Source: Nemertoderma westbladi (lineage: Eukaryota; Xenacoelomorpha; Nemertodermatida; Nemertodermatidae). From it: 64,000 bases of DNA. The stretch spans positions 1 through 64,000 of the forward strand of contig JAUCBJ010008930.1 in the NCBI GenBank assembly GCA_032718475.1, given 5' to 3'. Position numbers and translations under genes: made by a program. This document shows, in pieces, positions 51,077 through 62,556 of the stretch (its first letter is position 1; every line of letters starts with the position of its first letter). A model generated the notes under the pieces. That model saw only the letters and a program-made list of their open reading frames with translations, ran no database searches and was not told the DNA's origin.

Positions 51077-52386
51077 GGCTCAACTGGACTTACATGGGTA
51101 TCGTTATCGATCGCCCCACATGTCTAACGGAACATTCATCATACATAGAAATAAGCACTAAAGCAAAGTAATACACGTTCGTGTGGCCTTCGCGCAGCAC
51201 GAGAGCCTATATTAGAAAGTACATTATACTAATCTCTATTAGATATACGAAAACTGTCTTTCCTAAAATATATATGAGTGAAGGCGATGCTATCAGTTTG
51301 TGATCAACTAGTAAAAACAAAAATCCATTTCAGTTTGCCCTTACACACTTAAACTGTCATTTGTAAACCTTCTAACTAGTGCTATTTAAGAAAAGTATGA
51401 CATTTTTAGTTTTACAATACTCTTCTCCTTCATTAGCCTCGTTGCGCTCGTCGTGTTTTGTCTTAAAATAATTTTCCTAAACGGAGACTAACGACCATTA
51501 TAACTGCTGATTTATGGCAGATAGATTCTCATGTTCACTGTAAACTCGTTGCGTTCGTTCGTTTTTGACCAAACTTGAGATTCTTTCTAAACTTTTGCCG
51601 GACTACATACGTACCTACGTATACGTATACATACTACATAAGTTTCGTTTAATTTCATCAATGAATAACCGAGTTATTAGCGATCAAAAATTTACATCGA
51701 CGACGACGACAGACAACTCGTTAATCGCACCCATATGCTAAGGCTCACTTCGTGGCTCGCCCCACAAACTAGGGTAGTTGTTACTCATTAATAAATTAAT
51801 TGGCAACAAATAATGGCAAAACTATTTGCAAAGAAAATGAAGAATTAAGATTATTGCATCATCATGTTCTATGTACAGTATACAACACGTTGTGGGGTCT
51901 TCGAGCAGCACGTGTTCAAATGTTCAATGACTGAGCAGCGACTAATTAACAAATTTATGAGAGATTCATTGACCAGCTACAGAAAGACCAATATTGTGAC
52001 ATATATTTTAGTTTATTGTTTGATTCAATTAAAGGCACAAATTAAAAAGGCTACAAATATATAGGGGTGAATAATTAAATTAGTCACCCATTAGGCCTAA
52101 AAGGTAGCCAAATAAAAGTTGCAATCTATATAAATTTTTAAATTCAGTAGTGTGCGTGTGTTGTGTATTGATTCCGTAGATTTCATGTTGAAATAGCGTT
52201 CATTAATTTAATTTCTATTTAATTATTCAGGCATACTAATACCCACTTTAAATTAGTTCGTGTGTGTTAAGTGTGTAAGATTTTATTGTTTCGTCACGAA
52301 ACCATTAGGGCACAGAAACTGACGGATTCTTCGCGAATTTCGCAAACGTCGCAAACTTCGGGAATTTTTTCTACAATTTTGACTCC
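51077..52386. other. Unassigned stretch
   Basis: No gene recognised. Short GC-rich islands in AT-rich DNA recur ('ttcgcgcagcacgaga', 'cttcgtggctcgcccc', 'ttcgagcagcacg'). They may be remnants of one repeat family also present at 55735-55775. Confidence 0.4.
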
Positions 52387-52390
52387 TTAA

Positions 52391-53835
52391 CCCTTTCACT
52401 ACTATGGCATAACAGTTAGGTCACACCTACTGTACTATGGCCTAGGTGTTATGCCACGAAGTACTAGGAGCTCTATGGCCACCTAAACATGTCAGTCTGA
52501 TAGCTGACACACCCATTACATGTTCAGTACTCTTCCTCATAACAAAATTAAGTGGTAATTTCAAATTTTAATTGGTTGTTTTGGTTTTTGGTAGGGCTGT
52601 AGAGCAGTAAGTATAATGGAATATAAAGGCCTGCTGGTACTGGTAATAAAATGTCTGTCAGTCTGTCTGTCAAAAAATAAGGAAGCATATTATCTAATAA
52701 AAACATTCGCCATGGGGGTTTTCCAGGTAGCTGATCTCATTTCTGATGTCAGTTTTTACGACTGACCAACTCTAGGCTGTCTGTGTCTGTATGTATGTCT
52801 GTTTGTCTGTCAGTCAAAAAATACGGAAGCATATTATGTAATGAAAACATTCGCCATGGGGGTTTTCCAGGTCTCTGATTTCATTTCTGATGTCAGTTTT
52901 TACGACTGACCAACTCTAGGCTGTCCGTGTCTGTATGTATGTCTGTATGTCTGTTTGTCTGTCAGTCAAAAAATACGGAAGCATATTATGTAATGAAAAC
53001 ATTCGCCATGGGGGTTTTCCAGGTCTCTGATTTCATTTCTGATGTCAGTTTTTACGACTGACCAACTCTAGGCTGTCTGTGTCTGTATGTATGTCTGTAT
53101 ATCTGTTTGTCTGTCTGTCAGTCTGTCTGTCAAAAAATAAGTGGGGGTTTTCCAGGTCCAGACTGATAGACAAACAGACATACATACAGACACAGACAGC
53201 CTAGATTTGGTCAGTCGTAAAAACTGACATCAGAAATGAAATCAGAGACCTCGAAACCCCCATAGCGAATGTTTTTATTACATAATATGCTTCCTTATTT
53301 TTTGACAAACAGACTGACAGAGAAACATACATACATACAGACACACTCAGCCTAGAGTTGGTCAGTCGTAAAAACTGACATCAGAAATGAAATCAGAGAC
53401 CTAGAAAACCCCCATAGCGAATGTTTTTATTACATAATATGCTTCCTTATTTTTTGACAAACAGACTGACAGACAAACATACATACATACAGACACAGTC
53501 AGCCTAGAGTTTGTCAGTCGTAAAAAAGGGCATCAGAAATGAAATCAGAGACCTAGAAAACCCCATAGCGAATGTTTTTATTACATAATATGCTACCTTA
53601 TTTTTTGACAGACAGACTGACAGACAAACAGACATACATACAGACACAGACAGCCTAGAGTTGGTCAGTCGTAAAAACTGACATCAGAAATGAAATCACC
53701 AACCCTTAAAACCCCCAAAGCGAGAATGTTAGTAGATTTAATTCTTTCTTAAGTCTTGACAGACAAACTGACAGAAAGACCGACAGACATCAGTACGTGG
53801 GGAACACATACAATCTTGAATCAGTAGTGAAAGGG
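52391..53835. mobile_element. PiggyBac-like MITE with internal inverted array
   Basis: Ends are CCCTTTCACTACT and its exact complement, each flanked by TTAA (52387-52390 and 53836-53839), the piggyBac signature. The interior is not coding. Direct copies of a unit of about 150 bp (52650-53150) are followed by inverted copies of the same unit (53155-53760), so the whole can fold back on itself. Confidence 0.75.
52650..53760. repeat. Inverted array of about 150-bp units
   Basis: Unit landmarks on plus are GGAAGCATATTAT near 52681, 52825 and 52977 (periods 144 and 152), together with GATGTCAGTTTTTACGACTG. From 53155 the same words appear as complements, repeated about four times. Between units run TCTG/CAGA microsatellites of varying length. 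No ORF spans a unit. Confidence 0.85.
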
Positions 53836-53839
53836 TTAA

Positions 53840-54479
53840 GCAAATAGGTCCCGAATGAGTTTTTTAACCTTTATTTTTTTGTGATTTTGAGTGCTTTTTT
53901 ATATTATTAGTAAATGTTCTAGAACCTTAGTAGATTTTTTAATGGTATAATGCTAGTATTTTTTACTAGCTAGTAATTTTTGGAAATTATTTTGGTCATT
54001 AATATATTCTTCAACAGTTTAACCTGAAATATCATGGACTTTCACATTTTTTATAATTTCTAAAAATACTAGCTAGCAAAAAAAACACTACCGGTAGCTA
54101 TCATAAAAAACATATCTACTAATGTTCTAGAACTTTCACCAATACCAAAAAAATTAAAAAAACTCTACAAAAGGATTGGTGAAAAATGGCTGGGGTGTCG
54201 ACAGGGCGAAGTAGGGACCGTGTTGCTTAACCCCTTAGAGCCTATGACCTCCAGTGCATGTCAACATGGACAACACTAAGACGTGCAGTGGACGCCATGC
54301 TGCAATACATGTTTTATTGGAAGGCTCTTGGTCTAGGTATACTGGTGGACAGTATTAAAGACATTTAGTGCTCTTCATGGGAAAAAATCCATTCTGTACT
54401 GTAGATAGGCTGTATTGTAGACTGTACTATCAATGTTAGGTATATGGCGTAATGCCAACCACAGTACAGTAGTACAGAC
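53840..54479. other. Unassigned AT-rich stretch
   Basis: The word TTAACCCCTTAGAGCC at 54228 resembles a piggyBac-type end, but I could not find its partner. Otherwise nothing is seen. Confidence 0.4.
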
Positions 54480-55025
54480 TGACAGTAAGACCGACAGACA
54501 GACAGACTAGATTTATGTAAACGTGTAAACTGACATCAGAAATAAAATCAGCAACCCTTAAAACCCCTATAGCGGGAATGTTGGTTAGTTAGTATACTTT
54601 CTTAAGTTTTGACAGACTGACTGACAGAAAGACCGACAGCCAGACGGACTAGATTTATTAAACGTGAAAACTGACATCTGAAATGAAATCAGCACCCATT
54701 AAAATCCCCATAACGAGAATGTTAGTTAGTTTGTATTCTTTTTTAAGTTTTGACAGACTGACTGACTGACAAAAAGACCGACAGACCGACAAACAGACAG
54801 ACTAGATTTATGTAAACCTGAAAACTGACATCAGAAATGAAATCAGCACCCCTTAAAACCCCCATAGCGAGAATGTTAGTTAATTTGAATTATTTTTTAC
54901 ACTTTAAATTTTTTATAATTTTTTATTTTGACAGACTGACTAACAGAATGACCGACAGACAGACAGACTAGATTTATTTAAACGTGAAAACTGACATCAG
55001 AAATGCAATCAGCCCCCCGCTAGCG
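54480..55025. repeat. Second array of related units
   Basis: Four units marked by CTAGATTTA near 54508, 54651, 54802 and 54968, each followed by AACTGACATC(A/T)GAAATG and 'ccccatagcgagaatgtt'. They are related to the inverted half of the array at 52650-53760. A single further unit lies at about 57040-57240. Confidence 0.8.
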
Positions 55026-55710
55026 AGAATGTTAGCGACAAGTTCTAATTATTAACCATATTTCGTAAGATATATTTTAAAACATTATTTATTAATAATG
55101 CAATAACTGAATAACCAGATAACGGAAAGATAAACCGAATTGAAACTTTTAAATACTAATAATAATTGTGGTGAGAGGTGATTGGAAATCAAGGATATAT
55201 GTTATGTTATGGTAGGCACAGGCAAATGAATTGATGTCTGTTGAGATGTATTGAAGGAGCACTATTCCTTCTGCAAGACTACTACAGTTATGTCCTTGTG
55301 TGCTAGCCTAGGCACTGGCTTGGTCAATGACTTTAGCTTGCCATGTTAATAATGTACAACTTCAAGAAATATTATTGGGCACGGCTGCCCTTGCCATGCC
55401 TTAGGCTCTATGGGGGAGAATGGAATCAGCGTATGAATTTACAATGTTAATTATGTTTAAATCAATGAAAAATACCTTTATTAACGCAAATCACTTGAAA
55501 AAATAAAAAACTATAATGGAATGGGGTACATGGATTCCAGATATCTAATTTCTGTGCAAAATAACTTTAATCGTATGGTGCTAAATAATTAATTTCCATG
55601 GAGAGACCGTTCAAAATGACTCAACCATACAATTTAGTTGAAGATATTAATTTAGATTATGGCTTCCGACATTTATGGCTTCCGACACACACACAGACTT
55701 TTGAAAAACG
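55026..55710. other. Unassigned AT-rich stretch
   Basis: No coding, RNA or repeat feature recognised. Confidence 0.4.
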
Positions 55711-56078
55711 GCCATAGTATAATTATATCAGTTCGCGGATGGCTCGCCATTCGTGTCTCGCCCCACATTAAATACAACACCATGCTTACTTATTTTTCAC
55801 CTCTTACATATTTTTCACCTATCAGATTTACACATTTTGCACATGGACTGTACCTCTGCAGTGTCTGGCGGAATCCACAGCAACGGAACCGACAGCCATA
55901 GTATAATTATATCAGTTCGCGGATGGCTCGCCATTCGTGTCTCGCCCCACATTAAATACAACACCATGCTTACTTATTTTTCACCTCTTACATATTTTTC
56001 ACCTATCAGATTTACACATTTTGCACATGGACTGTACCTCTGCAGTGTCTGGCGGAATCCACAGCAACGGAACCGACA
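55711..56078 (+). repeat. 184-bp tandem duplication
   Basis: Two copies, 55711-55894 and 55895-56078, begin CCATAGTATAATTATATC and appear identical. The duplication keeps a plus-strand frame open (55753-56385, 210 codons). The tail of that frame after the repeat has several Cys residues (KVCDNSKPFHPITKDCSSKYC). I do not recognise the product and there is no clear splice site. Confidence 0.85.
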
Positions 56079-56648
56079 TTTGGTAACAAGACTCTCGGCA
56101 CATGGTTTTCCTTATAAAGTCTGTGATAATTCAAAGCCATTCCACCCAATCACAAAGGACTGTAGTTCCAAATACTGCAATGATGTATCTATAAATAGAT
56201 ACCATGTTCTTACTGCATTGCAAAAAATGTCCGTCTGTCGTCCAGCTTGGTGCCAAATCAGTTTAAGTTTAATTCACATTTTTTATAAACAGGTTCACTT
56301 TTTTATGTTTTGTTGTTTACACCAAATTTTAGATGACATTGTTTCAATTTACAGTATGCATACGTTATATATTTTATTAATATAATAAATTTACTCCTCT
56401 CGGAGTGTATATATTTAAAAAAAGTGGTAGGTATAAATGAACATTTCATTTTTAGATTAAGCCCTCTAGCGGGAGAACATTGAACTAATCTCGAGTAGGT
56501 CTACTTAAATAATGAATGCCTCTGTCCCTCCATCCATCCCCATTTGCCCCCCAATACAGTTACAGTGTTACATTGAGTGCTATGAGTTAACTCCAATATC
56601 ACCCATCTATATGACCAGAGACTGTTCACCTTCTTATACTGATTGCAG

Positions 56649-56843
56649 TACGGGATTGCAGAACACTGGAAGGACCACGACCCAACTGGAACTGCGTCTT
56701 CCCATTCACCGACAATGGAAATGAGTACACCAACTGCGCTATTGAACCTAAAACCCAGCCATGGTGTGCAACTCAAGTAGAAAGCGGTGGGAATTTCATA
56801 TCCAGTTCAGGGCATTGGGGTTTCTGTTCTAATCAATGTGAAG
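56649..56843 (+). CDS. Fibronectin type II domain exon 1
   Basis: The acceptor is ttcttatactgattgcag and the donor is GAAG followed by gttggt. The 195-base exon is phase 1 at both ends, so it is a symmetric cassette. It encodes one FN2 domain: CVFPFTDNGNEYTNC, then TQPWCAT and HWGFC. This is the CxFPF...YxxC...WC...WG(Y/F)C core, with an extra Cys before and after. FN2 domains bind collagen or other extracellular ligands, so the host protein is probably secreted or membrane-anchored. Its partner is the exon at 61533-61730; the remaining exons are outside the window or not recognised. Confidence 0.88.
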
Positions 56844-57039
56844 GTTGGTGGGTTTATTTAATACAGTACAACACATAATGATACAGCAGTACCCATGTCA
56901 ATGTCTGACCCTGTCAACCCTGACAGGGTATTGCCTTTTTTAATGACATGGTTTTCTGGTCGCAGAATTCATTTCGAGTGCTAGTTTTAACATTTTCAGG
57001 ACTTTCAAATTGTCTGTTTGGCTTTTAGTCTGTCGGTTA

Positions 57040-57240
57040 TATTATGACGGACAGACTGACAGGCATACAGACAAAAATGACGATTTTGAATAATGACATC
57101 AGAAATGAAATCCGGACCCCAAAAACCCATATAGGAAATTTTTTTGACAGATAAGTATGCTTTTTATTGACGGACAGACATAATGACGGACAGACCGACA
57201 GTCAAACGGATAGTCAGTCATATCTCGAGAAGGACGGACC
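57040..57240. repeat. Single outlying unit of the CAGA-rich repeat
   Basis: Contains CAGACTGACAGGCATACAGAC, 'tgacatcagaaatgaaatc' and 'ccccaaaaacccatatagg', the landmarks of the arrays at 52.6-55.0 kb, in the orientation of the second array. Confidence 0.7.
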
Positions 57241-57313
57241 AGTGCAGTAACCTGATACACATAATAAATAAACAATAACAACAATAAAAATATAATATAA
57301 AGCGATAACTTAC

Positions 57314-57442
57314 TGAATCCATCGTTACATATATCACAAGACGACTGTCAATTCTTAAACATATCTTTTTGACTAGATTCACAATTACCTTCGGACGTCA
57401 TGGCAGCGCAAGTTATCATGTTGTCTTCATCTTCACTACAAG
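57314..57442 (-). pseudogene. ShKT-like domain exon with TGA at the fourth Cys
   Basis: The minus-strand acceptor is tttatcag and the donor is a perfect a|gtaagt; the 129-base exon is phase 1 at both ends. The reading shows Cys at five of the six positions of a ShKT module, with final spacing x3 and x2 between the last three. The fourth Cys position is the stop TGA (57350-57348). ShKT modules are small disulfide domains found in many animal extracellular proteins, often near proteases. The clean splice sites suggest a recently active exon. A one-base decay is the simple explanation. It lies between the two FN2 exons but on the opposite strand. Confidence 0.6.
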
Positions 57443-57769
57443 CTGATAAATATTATATAAAATATTATAAATAAATAAATGAATAATATTATAAATTTAT
57501 AAAAAATAAATAACATTATAGGTTGTGGCAACCATACATAAGCCATGGCCTTACTAGTAACAACTATTAACTCTTAACAACATTGCCAAATGAATGGCCT
57601 AGTTGTATCAGAAATAACTAATTAATGTGCACAATGCATTCAAATATGCACAGTAACAATATACAAACAAAAGTAAATAAAAGACGAGGCTTACATTACC
57701 GTCTGAATGAATATGAATATCTCTTTATTTTTTCCACATTAAGGTAATAGATGAAATAAAAGCAAAAAA
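57443..57769. other. AT-rich stretch, nothing recognised
   Basis: Short ATAAA/TTATA repeats; no gene seen. Confidence 0.4.
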
Positions 57770-59190
57770 AACAAAGCTATGCCAAAGCAATACCCTGTCA
57801 TTATTGAGGAGCTTTTCAAAGTGGGCCTTCCAACCATTGAGGCGATCGGCTGGTGATTCAGCCTCAACCTTGGTGGTTGGTTGGCTTTTCCGACCACTAA
57901 GCAAGTTGATCGATTTCCATGCCTGGGATGATTGCCTGCTGTCGTCGCAACATTGATGGCATCAACCTGTTGGTTTATTAGCTCCTGTAGATTAACAGAG
58001 TACTGCCTATTCTGGGACCTACATGCGGCCTTAACTGCATTATTGGCCGCTGTAGTCTGTTTGAGTCGGGACTCATTCTACGCCTTATGAAGGTCATTTC
58101 GGCACTTCTGAATTTTGTTGTCAGTCCAGGGGACCCTTTTCCCTTTTCGAGGGTATACAGGAACTGTTTCTGCAGCTGCTAACATAACTGCTTCTGTGAA
58201 GGCAGTATAGCCCTCACAGTGATCTGCCGCCTCAGAGGCAAGAACCTCATACCTGTTGCTCAGCTGTAGTGTGAAGCTGAATCTCACACTTGGCTGTTGC
58301 AACAGAGAGGACCAGTCATGCCGCGGCAAGGCATATTTCGTTGTTCTGCTAACATGCAGACTAAGTCTTACCTTGGCCACAATAAGGCGGTGATCACTGG
58401 AGAAGGGTCGAAATGTAAATGCATTACAGTCTTGTATAGAGCTCCTGTATTTCCTACGAAACAGAATATGGTCTATCTGGGACTTGTGACCACTGGGTCC
58501 ACAGCTTTCCAGTTCGCTTCTTGAACTGCGTTCCAGCCGAAAACAATCCATTTCCAGATATAAAATCCTGAAGATGGACGGAATTTCGGTTAACACTATT
58601 GCTATAGACCCAGGGCGATATAGGAGATTGATGCAGACTTGCATTAAAGTCTCCCAGGAATGTTAATAATGCATGCTGATCCACTCCATCAGTAGTTGCT
58701 TGTAGATTGTGGTAGAAATTGTCCACCTACAGGGGCAACACTAGTTGGAGAGTAGCACACAATCAGAACCACCTTAGGAAACTTCTTAGCCAGTCTTCCA
58801 GAACATGAGAAGTGACAACGGATGATGTGGTTAGAGATTTGGTCTATTTTGTCCAATGCTGCATGTGCAGTTGGATTCATCAATAGACCAATTCCACTAT
58901 CATCTGCTTAAGTGAGCCTGATCGCCAACCGCCCGCCTCCCATGTCCTTAATCAGAACCTCATCAGTCTGTCCAGTCTGCATTCTGTGGTCTTGAACACC
59001 CACTGCGCTAAGAGAAAGCTTATCTGCCAAGGCAGTCAGCTCACCTTGGCGCATTGGGGACCCGAGTGTTAGAGTGTTTACTGAGGCTAGTCTAGTGACT
59101 TGCTTCAGATTCACCAATTGCTTTGTTGGTCGGGGTGGAACATGAGAGTAGCCTCCAACTCCAGAATCCCTCGTACAAGAAAACCTTTGT
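57770..59190 (-). mobile_element. RTE-like LINE relic, endonuclease half
   Basis: Minus-strand pieces read MRQGELTALADKLSLSAVGVQ (59117-58908; the Asn/Glu box region is degraded), VVLIVCYSPTS (58883-58689), LLTFLGDFNASL (58726-58454; GDFN box) and SDHRLIVAKVRLSL (58644-58078; SDH box). The element breaks off near 57770 before RT. The stretch 57780-58010 is the same family as the relic at the left window edge. Confidence 0.75.
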
Positions 59191-59819
59191 GGTACAAGAT
59201 CGTAATTCTTTTGTAAAAACCATACAATTAAAATATAGTTGTTTTTCTCAAAGCAAGTGTTAACCGTATGCCAACCTTAAAGCCATCACATATGAGATAC
59301 CTTTGTCACCTGAGAGATCAAATTGTGACACAACATCAAAGATCTCAAACTCAAAATCGAAAATTTAGAGAATTCAGTTAGAGAATTCCCCGTTTTGTAA
59401 GTCAGACTACATTCCAATAAGACCAGTAGCACTTAGCAGTAATATAGTGAACGCCCCCCTACTGTGGTCAATTAGGCTCCCTTTTCCAAGTAACAATGCA
59501 ATATTTAGAGACACTGCTAAAGAAAGGTTATTTATGTAATATTTATATAAGAAAGGCTGATTATTGAGTAATGAATTAAGGTTATAAAACAGGTGTAGCT
59601 GGAGTATGTCTCCATCTGCACAATAATGTTTTCGTTGTACACAGACCTGGGAAGGGATAATGTGAATTCTATCTGGTCTGGCGGGCTGGCACTAATGTAA
59701 CTTCAACACAGTGACGCACGCCTGAGGGGACTTTTTCAATATGGAATAATACCGCAATACCGGTATGTGCTCCTACCAACGTTTGAAACTACTACTAGGA
59801 TCGGCATGCTGCATTGCAG
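59191..59819. other. Unassigned stretch
   Basis: No gene or repeat recognised between the two LINE fragments. Confidence 0.4.
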
Positions 59820-60140
59820 CTGCATTTTTAAGAATGCTCTGCCGGCTTGTTGACAAAATTGCGCCGCCACAACTCCCTATCACCCATGACATTTGCTAGA
59901 TCATCCGCATCTTCAAGGCCAGTGTCCTTTAAGATGCATCTCAAGAAAGTCATGGGCTGCCCACCATGCTTATTCACTCCATGAGGCTGCCAAAGTACAA
60001 GATTAGGCACTGACTGGTCCTCACGGCGAAAGCAATGTCCTGCAAAGCGGAGGTGATTTGTTCTAGTGTCAAGCTTGGGGGACGCACAGAGCAACACGGG
60101 AGCATCACGGGGAGCAACACGGCCCAATATTCCAGAAATA
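59820..60140 (-). mobile_element. RTE-like LINE relic, 3' end
   Basis: The minus frame 60127-59828 reads TNHLRFAGHCFRREDQSVPN, LVLWQPHG and LKDTGLEDADDLANVMGDRELW. This is the C-terminus of RTE-like ORF2 (family pattern AGHCxRxxxxxxxxLVLWxP ... DTGL ... DRxxWR). It is a separate truncated insertion from the endonuclease half at 57770-59190, because the order is reversed. Confidence 0.75.
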
Positions 60141-60281
60141 ACAGGTATCTACACATTTTTCTAGGACATAGCTTAACATGAAGATGCTAAGGCTTGCCTT
60201 ACAAAAGTCCGTAAAATATACAGCTGATATCAGATTAGTACCACATCTGAAAGCATTCTTCTTTTTTACATGTCTAATGTT

Positions 60282-61346
60282 GGATAGGTCTAATTAAGGA
60301 CAATACTATTGTATTGAGGACAACAGTCAAAAAGACCTACCAACAGTCTGAAAAACTCACCAACAGTCAGAAAGCAATTCCAGATAGTCTACCAACAGTC
60401 AAGGGCTTTAAAAAATTTCCGATTATCTAAATAGGATTCCTTTAATTCGAAATAATCAAAATAATATCAACTGATAGCCGTAACTCAGGAAATTACGTCA
60501 TTCTGTAGTACTGTACTCTGTTGCAGTAGGCCTACCGAGCTGACAGTTGTTTAACACAGTATTATGGAGTCCAGGAACGGCATGGACGTTTGTCTGATCG
60601 CTTCTGAAAGTCAAAAAACCTGCCAACGGCTATAAGCATTAGGCTTATTAAATCATGTTAGTTTGCAGTATACTGACACAAGTCAACACGCATTGCAGCA
60701 TTTTGGATTATGATGCGACAGAATACCCGATGCCGGCATCCAGGCATCCTACGAATTCGTACCGCAATATTTTACAATCGCATAATTACATATCGCCATC
60801 AACATAGCCTCAATATTATTAGGAAATGTATTCGAAAAAAAAAGTACCCAGTACCGGTGCTACTAGTATGATAAAATAACAGTCTGTCGCAACGTAATCC
60901 GGTAATTTGTACAATAATTTGCACAATAATTACACAATAATTTGTGTCGGTAGCGCAAACTAAAACCGGTAATCGTTATATAATATATAACCGTTGGCAG
61001 GTTTTTTGGACTTTCAGAAGCGATCAGACAAAGGTCCATGCCATTGTTCCCGGATTCCATAATACTGTGTTAAACAACTGTCAGCTCGGTAGGCCTACTG
61101 CAGTACAGAGTACAGTACTACAGAATGACATAATTTCCTTAGTTACGGCTCAGCTGATATTATCTTCACGATTTCGAATTTAAGGAATCCTATTTATTAG
61201 ATAATCGGAAATTTTTTGAAGCCCTTGTTTGTTGGCAGACTATCTGGAACTGTTTTCTGACTGTTGGTGAGTTTTTCAGACTGTTGTTAGGTCTTTTTGA
61301 CGGTTGTCCTCAATACATTAGTATTGTCCTTAATTAGACCTATCCT
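60282..61346. mobile_element. Fold-back/MULE-like element with 9-bp target duplication
   Basis: Ends GGATAGGTC (60282) and GACCTATCC (61346) open inverted arms of about 355 bp (60282-60637 and about 60990-61346), diverged by substitutions and small indels. TCTAATGTT is duplicated at 60273-60281 and 61347-61355. A 9-bp duplication with long inverted arms fits Mutator-like or fold-back non-autonomous elements. Arms contain repeated CAACAGTC/GACTGTTG words. No transposase in the 350-bp centre. Confidence 0.8.
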
Positions 61347-61532
61347 CTAATGTTGGACAATTTATTCATATTCATACCATATTCATCAAGAGGGATACAC
61401 TGGATATATTACAGTGACATACCGGTTGGTACTTAAAAATGTGAAACTGCATTTTTTCACATCCTTTTCATATTCCCTTGAAGTTCAGAGAATTACAACA
61501 CAATCATAAAAGTATCATGTTTCCGTGTTTAG

Positions 61533-61730
61533 ATATATGCTATACTGATTCTGGAACTGATGCATACAAGTTTTGCGCTTTTCCGTTCAACTACTTTGGA
61601 GTCCAATACACTAAATGTACAACAGTTGGAGAAACTCAACCTTGGTGCCCCACTGAACTGACTGCAGGAGCTTTTATTCCAGGTTCCGGAAAGTGGGGTT
61701 ACTGTGTGTCTGATACAGATATATGTGATG
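61533..61730 (+). CDS. Fibronectin type II domain exon 2
   Basis: The acceptor is tttccgtgtttag and the donor is GATG followed by gtaggt. The 198-base exon is phase 1 at both ends. It encodes CAFPFNYFGVQYTKC, TQPWCPT and KWGYC, the full FN2 core, and flanking Cys residues (DICYTD, DICDG) placed as in exon 1. The phase allows direct splicing from 56843. The two exons look like products of an old exon duplication; the intron holds the ShKT-like exon, LINE relics and the fold-back element. Confidence 0.9.
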
Positions 61731-62556
61731 GTAGGTGATATTGTATTTAGTCAACTAAATAATATATTATGCATATTTTTTTTATTTTAATTGTTATTCA
61801 TCAGATCTAGGCCGAAAACCTAACATCACAAAGGACTCAAAATCCAATATTTATACAATCAAGTATGTCACGCATACAATCAGTTTTGGTGTTGAAATCA
61901 ATAACTTTATTTTTGAAATCAATCAGTTTATTATTGATATCAATCAGCTTACATTGAATTACTTACATGAAATTCTGTTAATTATTAATTAAAATTTATT
62001 AAAATTTGATTAATTATTATTAATAGTACATGTAAAGATCAAATTTATAATATATATAGTATTATATAATAATAGTAATAATAATACTCTTTTTTTTCTC
62101 CATATACTCAATTTAAAACCATTGCACAAACGCCCAGGTAAAAACTGAGGTCACAGCAGGTACATAATTGGGAGGAGTAAAAGCGTCAGTGGGGCTCTGT
62201 CAGTACAGCAGTAGTAACTACTGTACATTACGCTACATTATTATAATACTGGATAAATCAATAATATATAACATATAATTACGATGAACGGAATTCACAC
62301 TGAATTTTGAATAATAAGTGAATTATGTAATTACGTATTATAATTACGTTTTCGCATCTCTCTCATGTGTTTTTTTATGTTACGAATTTCTTTATGTAGG
62401 CCGTTCCAGATACGTGGTTGTACTGACTATAAATCTGTAGAATGCTATGCTATGTTTTGTTGTTGGAATTTTGATGTTATTGGTCCTAGGATTGAGTGTG
62501 TTTGTGTTATTATTACTTAGAAATGGCAGACTAATTTGTTGAAATGGTTTGCTTAT
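61731..62556. other. AT-rich stretch with LINE 3' part
   Basis: Bases 61740-62330 are AT-rich with nothing recognised. Bases 62340-62556 are probably the 3' untranslated part of the LINE that follows on the minus strand. Confidence 0.4.

Noticed and set aside
54228-54243. Left end of a third TTAA element (TTAACCCCTTAGAGCC)
   Set aside because: No matching inverted end was found downstream; the nearest resemblance near 55400 lacks TTAA.
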